This document shows, one piece after another, positions 58,250 through 64,000 of a stretch of 64,000 nt of DNA. The DNA lies in assembly GCA_025201765.1 (NCBI GenBank), contig MU623355.1, positions 186,001 to 250,000 on the forward strand, in the 5' to 3' direction. Each line of letters opens with the position of its first letter. Within the stretch, counting starts at the first letter, position 1. The translations under genes were made by a program, and so were the position numbers. A model generated the notes under the pieces. That model was not told the origin of the DNA and made no database searches. It worked only from the letters and a program-made list of their open reading frames with translations. The DNA comes from Daldinia sp. FL1419. Its lineage: Eukaryota; Ascomycota; Sordariomycetes; Xylariales; Hypoxylaceae.

Positions 58250-60851
58250 TTTTGGCAATGACGAGAATAGTGAAGGCGTGATACAAATTGAGAAGATGTG
58301 TGGCCAATTCTATTCCATCGTTGGATTTTATAGGAAGAGGAATATGGCCACCGATTCAAAACCCTCCAGAATGGCAATCATGGGCGCCGCGGAGCCCGTC
58401 GTATGTAACTACCTATGCATATATTACGTAAATACTAACAGAGCAGATATAGTCTGCCATTCAATAACAGCTTGGAAATCGATCGAGCGGAGTCTCTATC
58501 CTAGCACTTTTAGTAGCATGGACCATGGTGTCGTATCGGGTCGTTTGAAAGTGTTGCTGGCCAACCACACCAAGGTAAAGTAGCTGAAATAGGAAATAAG
58601 CCGAGCGCTATTCCGATCCGTACTTTGAGTGAGGCTATGCTCTGCTACGCCATACTAAGTCTCTCTATAGGTGATGAATTGCATGTTTCGTGATTCAGGA
58701 GCTTGGTGTAAATCTTGAAACTTATAATTAAGAATATGGTGATCGGCTCTACGCCTACCAGTACACATTCTCTAGCCCCCAAAGTCTTTCAAAAGCGTAT
58801 TGCCGTAATGCTAGCAAAGCTGGCATGGAGCTTGCAATACTAAATACATTTAGTACCTAAGAAGGGTTTGACATATCCTGGAGGAGAAACGGAATCATTG
58901 ACTTTCTTTGGGAAGGTTCAGGGTAAAGAAGCGCCTAGAGGATGGGCAACAAGCTTGTCCTCAACCAAGATATGCAAGGTCGACTATACTTATCCTAAGG
59001 CCCTAGAAGCTCAGTCGTAGACGATTCTAGCCCATGTCTAGCCGAAACAGTACATAACACGGTTTTCTTCGCTTCCGAGAGAGAGTGATTAGTCCAATAG
59101 CCGACGAAATAATACATTGAAGGAGAAAGTATAACGATACGATTTAAACAGTAGCAGATATAGTAGTCGAGAGCTCTAGCTTATTCTTATATCACCAAGG
59201 CCTTCTTGTGTAGGTAGGAAAGGAACCCTATTTTAGTCGGTGAGTATTAGAATAGAATCTCAAGACGACGGGCCTTTATGGCATCAATGTAGCAGGACAC
59301 AAACATTTATATAGTGGATAGCGTTAGGAAGCAAACGCCAAGGCGATATCGGTTTACCTAGTCGACATTTTCTTATTATGACACTGGCAAGTAGTGTAAT
59401 GGGGTACATTATTTGGGGGATGATATTAAATAAAGTATAATGTTCTCGTTGGCTATTAACTAGGAAGTATTACTAGCTTTCCCATAAGAAAGAGAACGGG
59501 AATGAATATAAGATGTCACCGTTTTCTAAGTGAACTCTAAGGATCATGACGATAATGAGAGCAATCCTTCAAATATATAGGTATCCAATGACCGATAATA
59601 AAACCTATCAAATAGGTACCTATCTATATTTACGCGGAACGATAGGGGGACAGCCTAGTTATAGTAGTGTCTTCCAAATAGACCAGATTATGATATCTGC
59701 CCTGTCGAGCTTCATGAGGTTCAGCGGTCGATGTTTTGCAGCAGCGATGGAGGAACGGAAACAAAGGCAAGCTTCAAACTTCTTTACATTAGAAAGTTGT
59801 CACGAGATTATTCAAATTTTTTTTATTTTTAAAAATTCGTTTAAAAAGCAATCCTACCTACCTACTCGTCACATATCATGAGCAAGTATCTAACAACCTA
59901 CCTAAGGTTACTCGGTTCCCCGAACAGGTACACCAGGTGGTATCTACTCCCAGTCGACCTTTAACCAGCCACCTCAAATCAGAAGGATCACTTTCCCAAC
60001 CCCGCTACTTTTTCGTCAAGACTAGACTTGAGGACCTTAATTATGAAAGGTATTTATTAGTCTTGACGATATATTTGCAAAATTAATATGCATTGCTATT
60101 TATTCTTTCGCGTCGAACCCAGGATTGAAGATCACTTGCATCTTAGGAGGTAGATAGGTACATAGCGTGGTACCTGGGCATTCAGGGTAGGTAAGACACC
60201 TAACCCAGGACAATTACAGCAACCCACAGCTCCGGAACCTTTTCTTAACAACCCTTACGAATCACAAATGAGTAACTCCCCCATACCCCCCAAATTGGGT
60301 TATCTAATGGCTTACAACGTATGTATAGGTAGGTATTGATACCTAAGGAGTTACTAACAAGGCGTTGTTTCCACTCCTGCAGCCGCTTTACGTAGGTACC
60401 TAGGTTGGTACCTATCAGCGTCCGTTTTCCGGTTTTGCAATTGGCGGATCTCGACTATCATCTCCAAAGGTACCACACCGGCGGCGCTCAGTACCGGGTA
60501 ATCCAACGTGCATTACCCTACCGTTGCTACTGTTGCTATTATTACAGTATTCTCGCCATTAAAAAGACGCATAAGATCCCGAGACGGTAAAATTCTAGCC
60601 CACTCTCTACCAGCCGCCTTGCTTTGCAGCTCTTGGCGTGCAGAACCCAAGAAATCGATCCCATCCCTAGATTCGAGTTATCAGCTCGCTCGTCTTCTTT
60701 ATTTTCTACTCTTACATATATCCTTCTGCCACTCGTCATCGTCTTTCTGCGTGGCCATCTTCTCCTTGTTCCTGTCGCAAACCTACCACCAGCACGCGCG
60801 CATCCCCATCATCGTTATAATCGGACCGCATAACCTCCAGGAATCGACAAG
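58250..60851. other. Large divergent intergenic region
   Basis: 2.6 kb between the MFS gene (-) and the MARVEL gene (+). AT-rich middle part; TAGGTACC-type words at about 59610, 59855-59910, 60143-60173 and 60322-60415. The last 300 bp (pyrimidine-rich) are probably the MARVEL gene leader. Open frames here have no recognisable similarity and no RNA gene was seen. Confidence 0.45.
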
Positions 60852-61595
60852 ATGATATTCGCCATCTTCTTCGCCTTTTGGCGATTTCTGCAAATCATCA
60901 CATTGGTAAGTTCACCACACCATACTCGGGCGATTCGAGTTCCCTATTCTCCGCTTCCTCTTATTATATGACTGCTCGCCCTCTATACTTGAGAATAAAG
61001 GTCGATTTGACACCCGCGCTAACGAGGATCGCTTCAAAAGATCCCGACGATGGGCATGTTGGCCTACTTCGTCAACGGCTACGTGCAGCTAAATCAGCTC
61101 ACGCCCAACTACATCCTAGTATTGTTTATCGTATCGGTGATAGCTCTGGCGTGGTCAATCTACACGCTGTTCAGTTACCACCGCTCATCCGCAAACGCGA
61201 CCTTTGTCGCCATCTTCGACCTCTTGTTTGTAGGCGCCTTCATCGGAGCGGTGTGGTCGTTGCGCATGATTGCTACCGCCGACTGCACGCACATAACGCG
61301 AGGTGATCCCTACGACGTCAGCTTCGGCCCCTTTGGTAGCGCCTCCCTTACCAATTGGGATACCAACGTCGATAAAACATGCGCCATGCTCAAGGCCTGT
61401 TTCGCGTTTGGTATAATGAACTGCTTCTTCTTCTTCGTCACTAGTATCCTCGCCTGTCTGCATGGTGACCGCACAAGCGCCTCTGACCGCACATCTTACT
61501 ACCGCGAGACGCATACTCACCGCCACGGCCACCGCAACAGCCGTAGTCCCCATAGCAGACACAGTACACATTCACACCGTCGCGTCTATGTTTAA
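60852..61595 (+). CDS. MARVEL-domain membrane protein with His-rich tail
   Basis: Four-TM protein of the fungal MARVEL-like group, thought to act in membrane apposition or specialised membrane domains; exact role unknown. Two exons, 60852-60905 and 61041-61595, joined in phase 0 give 202 aa. Four hydrophobic segments: about 2-33 (across the splice, FLQIITLIPTMGMLAYFV), 40-62, 70-92 and 135-160. A Cys- and Asp-rich loop lies between TM3 and TM4. The C-terminal 35 residues are unusually rich in His, Arg and Ser (THRHGHRNSRSPHSRHSTHS), which could bind metal or acidic partners. A strong hairpin follows 28 bp after the stop. Family likely, function not inferable. Confidence 0.85.
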
Positions 61596-62571
61596 ATAGC
61601 CAGGGATGACATTTATATACCCCGCGCTAGAAAGGTTCTAGCGCGTATACGAGCGCTTATATGAATGAAGTTGGCGGAACCTGGAAATGTGGATTTCTAG
61701 AGGGGGACCGGCGTTTGCACCGCCCGGAATAAATGATTTGATTTATGTTTTAGGGGGGCGAGATAGGATAGATAATAGGGGAGTCAGACTCAAAACTTGT
61801 AGGAGGTAATTTACGAGAGCAACGTGCACTTGCATATATTTCGGCAATTACACAGAAATACTGATCCCCGACGGGACGATGACGAAGATGACGAAGACTA
61901 CGACGACCGATTTCGTTTCTATGGTACTAGAGTAGCTTAGGGACTTATATCAAGGTCCCCGAACGCCTGTAAGCCGCGGCAGTTCATTGCTTGTTAATAT
62001 AATATATTATGTGCTAGATCAAACCCCCTTTTTAATCATCTGAATTGCGAGTAAAAGTGATAAACTATGAGACCCGTCGGGTAACAAAGATACTAACTTT
62101 GTCTTGAAGACGATATTCGCATATATGTATTCAGTAGGTGTCTATCTAACGTCACAATATTAATTGGCCCTGATCTTAATTTTGATTTAGACCTTAGACC
62201 TACTTTATAGGCCAACAGGACGCATTATGGATATTTTATATCGAGCCGTGTGCCCCAGCATCCTTAATGCGTCAAAACCTGTAAGCTTTGGCTATGTTTC
62301 TGCATTAAGATTCTTCATCATGAGCTCGATAACGTCGTCAATATCCTCAGACACAACAAACGCGATTCCACAACTAATGTTGAGGAAGACACGCGGTGTG
62401 ATTTTTAAGTTATAGGGGATCTGGGTTTCTCGAACCTTTCTACTAACCCCTATATGTTGATAAGGAGTAAATGCCTCAAGATATCGGTTAATCCTCATGG
62501 GGGTTCTGCAGTATTGTTTGTTGCCGACATAGTCTTCATTCGCTTGTGACAAACAGGGTAAGTAATGCCTT
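61596..62571. other. Convergent 3' intergenic region
   Basis: 976 bp between the MARVEL gene (+) and DPH2 (-). It holds the perfect 10-bp hairpin at 61623-61645. The rest is AT-rich, with open frames (for example 62292-62636 -) that only overlap the DPH2 end. No gene seen. Confidence 0.5.
61623..61645 (+). repeat. 10-bp perfect stem with 3-nt loop in the 3' flank of the MARVEL gene
   Basis: Arms CGCGCTAGAA (61623-61632) and TTCTAGCGCG (61636-61645) enclose AGG, 28 bp past the stop codon. The stem is GC-rich at its base, so it should be stable in RNA. Probably a 3' UTR structure. Confidence 0.8.
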
Positions 62572-64000
62572 TCACGTCCGTACCTGGTCCTGACCAACAG
62601 TATATCCTCTTGCAACCCCGCTGCGTCCCTCTTCAATAATAGTACTTTCTTCCTCCTCGTTTTCGATATTAAAGTCCGTGCCCAGGCCTTGCCACGTTCT
62701 ATTCGATCTTAAAAATTCTGCTCCTGGGCTTGCGACACCGTTTACCAAGGCCACGTCTCCCATTACCCGTTTGATGACTGCCGAACCCGTAGTTCCTTGA
62801 TCGGAGCTTAGACCAGCAACATCAACTTCAGGTGTGCTTCGTGGCGCGCTTCGTCCGGCAATCCTCATAGGCCGGCTATGGCTTACAAGCTTGCCAGTCC
62901 GGAGATCAAACTCGGGGGGTTCTGACTCTTCATCATCGATGCCGTCTTCGCCGTCTTCCGCTATTAAGTTGCCAGCGTTTTCCTCTGGCTCTTTCTGAGA
63001 AAGATCCTCGCCGTTACCATCGGTAATTGGTGAATCCTTAACACCTTCAATACCGCCCCACCATTCGCCTGTCCAAACCCTACTCTCGTCACCCTGCAAG
63101 GCGAGCCCGAGCTCGAATGGCGTTATAACAGGCTTCCAAAGACCTTCTTGCTCTACCAGTCCGCTCTCCCAGCACCCGACAACGACCCAGCCATCCACTT
63201 CGGCAAAGTTGGCCAGCTTCGCAGCGTTCAATTTGCCGACGACAATGGTATAGCTTTTCTTGCCTGCAGCTGCAATCTGGCCTTTGAGGGTAGAGATAGT
63301 AGACATGTAGTTCTTTACGGATAGCGTGTTTACTAAGATTCCGATGATGGAAGCCGTGGCAAACCTGACGACGAGAGCATAGCGGCGGCGCAATAAGCCT
63401 GGGGTGACGCTAGGGTCGGGGATTGCCGATGTCGTCGTATAGGGTGAAGAGGGCGTCGAGTAGATCCTTAAAGAGGCGAGACGGGAGGAAAGAGTTAAGA
63501 GGAGCGAGGTAGGAGGAGTTGAAATATGAAATAGATGGTATTCATTAAAATTAACAGGCATATTGGAAGTCTCAAGTTTGCGATTTGGTATCGTTCCAGT
63601 CGGATCCCGAAATATTTCAGTCGCAATTATGTTGACGTATTTCCTTTCTTTCAATAGGTCACATATGGGACGGACGTGCTCTTGGAACATTACGTCTGCC
63701 ATTAACACCACTTTATCCTCCTTATCCGTGAACTCTTTCTCAAACGCCTCGACTACGGCGCCATAATCTAGCGTCTGCTTCGTAAATACGTGTATTACTG
63801 GTAGCCTCGAGGTGGGACTCAAGCATGCGCGACCATAATGTACCACACCATCGGCGTTCGCGTGTTCAGCCGCAACCTCGTCGACACAACAGGCACTATA
63901 CGACGTGTCCGCTAAGATGTATAACCGTTGATTCCTGTCCTGTGTTTCGGGTTGACCTTTTTCTAGCTCTTTGCTTAGCGCACCAACGACCCAAGGAGCA
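62572..64000 (-). CDS. DPH2: Diphthamide biosynthesis protein 2 (5' end beyond the window)
   Basis: Subunit of the Dph1-Dph2 radical enzyme that transfers the 3-amino-3-carboxypropyl group from S-adenosylmethionine to a histidine of elongation factor 2, the first step of diphthamide synthesis. The visible part is one open exon of 476 codons including the stop, continuing off the right edge; the first full codon is at 63999. Blocks: [12 protein letters not shown], the Cys-bearing [80 protein letters not shown] and the C-terminal [14 protein letters not shown]. An acidic insert (Glu/Asp-rich) lies before the last 100 residues. The N-terminal part is cut off by the window. Identification very secure. 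Confidence 0.96.
   Translation of the reverse strand, partial: APWVVGALSKELEKGQPETQDRNQRLYILADTSYSACCVDEVAAEHANADGVVHYGRACLSPTSRLPVIHVFTKQTLDYGAVVEAFEKEFTDKEDKVVLMADVMFQEHVRPICDLLKERKYVNIIATEIFRDPTGTIPNRKLETSNMPVNFNEYHLFHISTPPTSLLLTLSSRLASLRIYSTPSSPYTTTSAIPDPSVTPGLLRRRYALVVRFATASIIGILVNTLSVKNYMSTISTLKGQIAAAGKKSYTIVVGKLNAAKLANFAEVDGWVVVGCWESGLVEQEGLWKPVITPFELGLALQGDESRVWTGEWWGGIEGVKDSPITDGNGEDLSQKEPEENAGNLIAEDGEDGIDDEESEPPEFDLRTGKLVSHSRPMRIAGRSAPRSTPEVDVAGLSSDQGTTGSAVIKRVMGDVALVNGVASPGAEFLRSNRTWQGLGTDFNIENEEEESTIIEEGRSGVARGYTVGQDQVRT

Noticed and set aside
59546..59881. 111-codon open frame on the plus strand
   Set aside because: AT-rich random-like translation with poly-Phe/Lys from homopolymers; no support.

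Overview
This window looks like nuclear DNA of a filamentous ascomycete, most likely a Sordariomycete. Introns are short (mostly about 48-110 nt) with GT..AG ends and some visible CTAAC-type branch points. The gene families are typical of Pezizomycotina: an ADP1-type EGF/ABC transporter, a But2-domain secreted protein, yapsin-like protease, a fungal MARVEL protein and several MFS permeases. Gene-free stretches carry many copies of a TAGGTACC/CCTAGG-like word. I see no rRNA, tRNA, CRISPR array, intact transposon or virus. Exon chains were joined by hand from splice signals, reading frame and family alignment; every chain given closes in frame.

Layout. 0-12.3 kb is an accessory-type region: secreted class III chitinase (-), MCT-type MFS transporter (-), a single-exon Rhizobium-type asparaginase (+) followed by a nine-exon DHA2-type MFS transporter (+), and a secreted But2-domain protein (-). 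13.3-20.7 kb is conserved housekeeping: NOG2 (-) and mitoribosomal mS26 (+) share a 498-bp divergent promoter, then ADP1 (-). 22-30.8 kb holds a fold-type I aminotransferase (+), a WrbA-like quinone reductase (+), a second MCT-type MFS (-) and a single-pass membrane protein with PY motifs (-). 34-43.8 kb holds a Pro/Gly-rich repeat protein (-), mitoribosomal uS8m (+), a disordered Ser/Lys/Pro-rich protein (-) and the lysine enzyme homoisocitrate dehydrogenase LYS12 (+). 44.5-52.5 kb holds mitochondrial EF-G MEF1 (-), a GPI-type aspartyl protease (-) and a four-TM protein (-). 53.4-58.2 kb has two more MFS transporters in tandem (-). 60.8-64 kb has a MARVEL protein (+) and DPH2 (-), which runs off the right edge.

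How they fit together. Several genes serve protein synthesis: NOG2 (60S assembly), mS26, uS8m and MEF1 (mitochondrial translation) and DPH2 (diphthamide on EF2). A second theme is transport and the cell surface: five MFS permeases, an ABC half-transporter, chitinase, aspartyl protease and the But2 protein. I see no biosynthetic cluster with a backbone enzyme (no PKS, NRPS or terpene synthase).

Most unusual observations: a 10-nt and a 14-nt microexon; an asparaginase whose expected zinc-ligand lysine is asparagine; three exact 11-bp tandem repeats upstream of the neighbouring transporter; a 19-bp palindrome upstream of the chitinase; perfect hairpins downstream of the MARVEL gene and between mS26 and ADP1; a 351-nt intron in NOG2; and the dispersed TAGGTACC word. 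No wholly new multi-gene system could be demonstrated from sequence alone.
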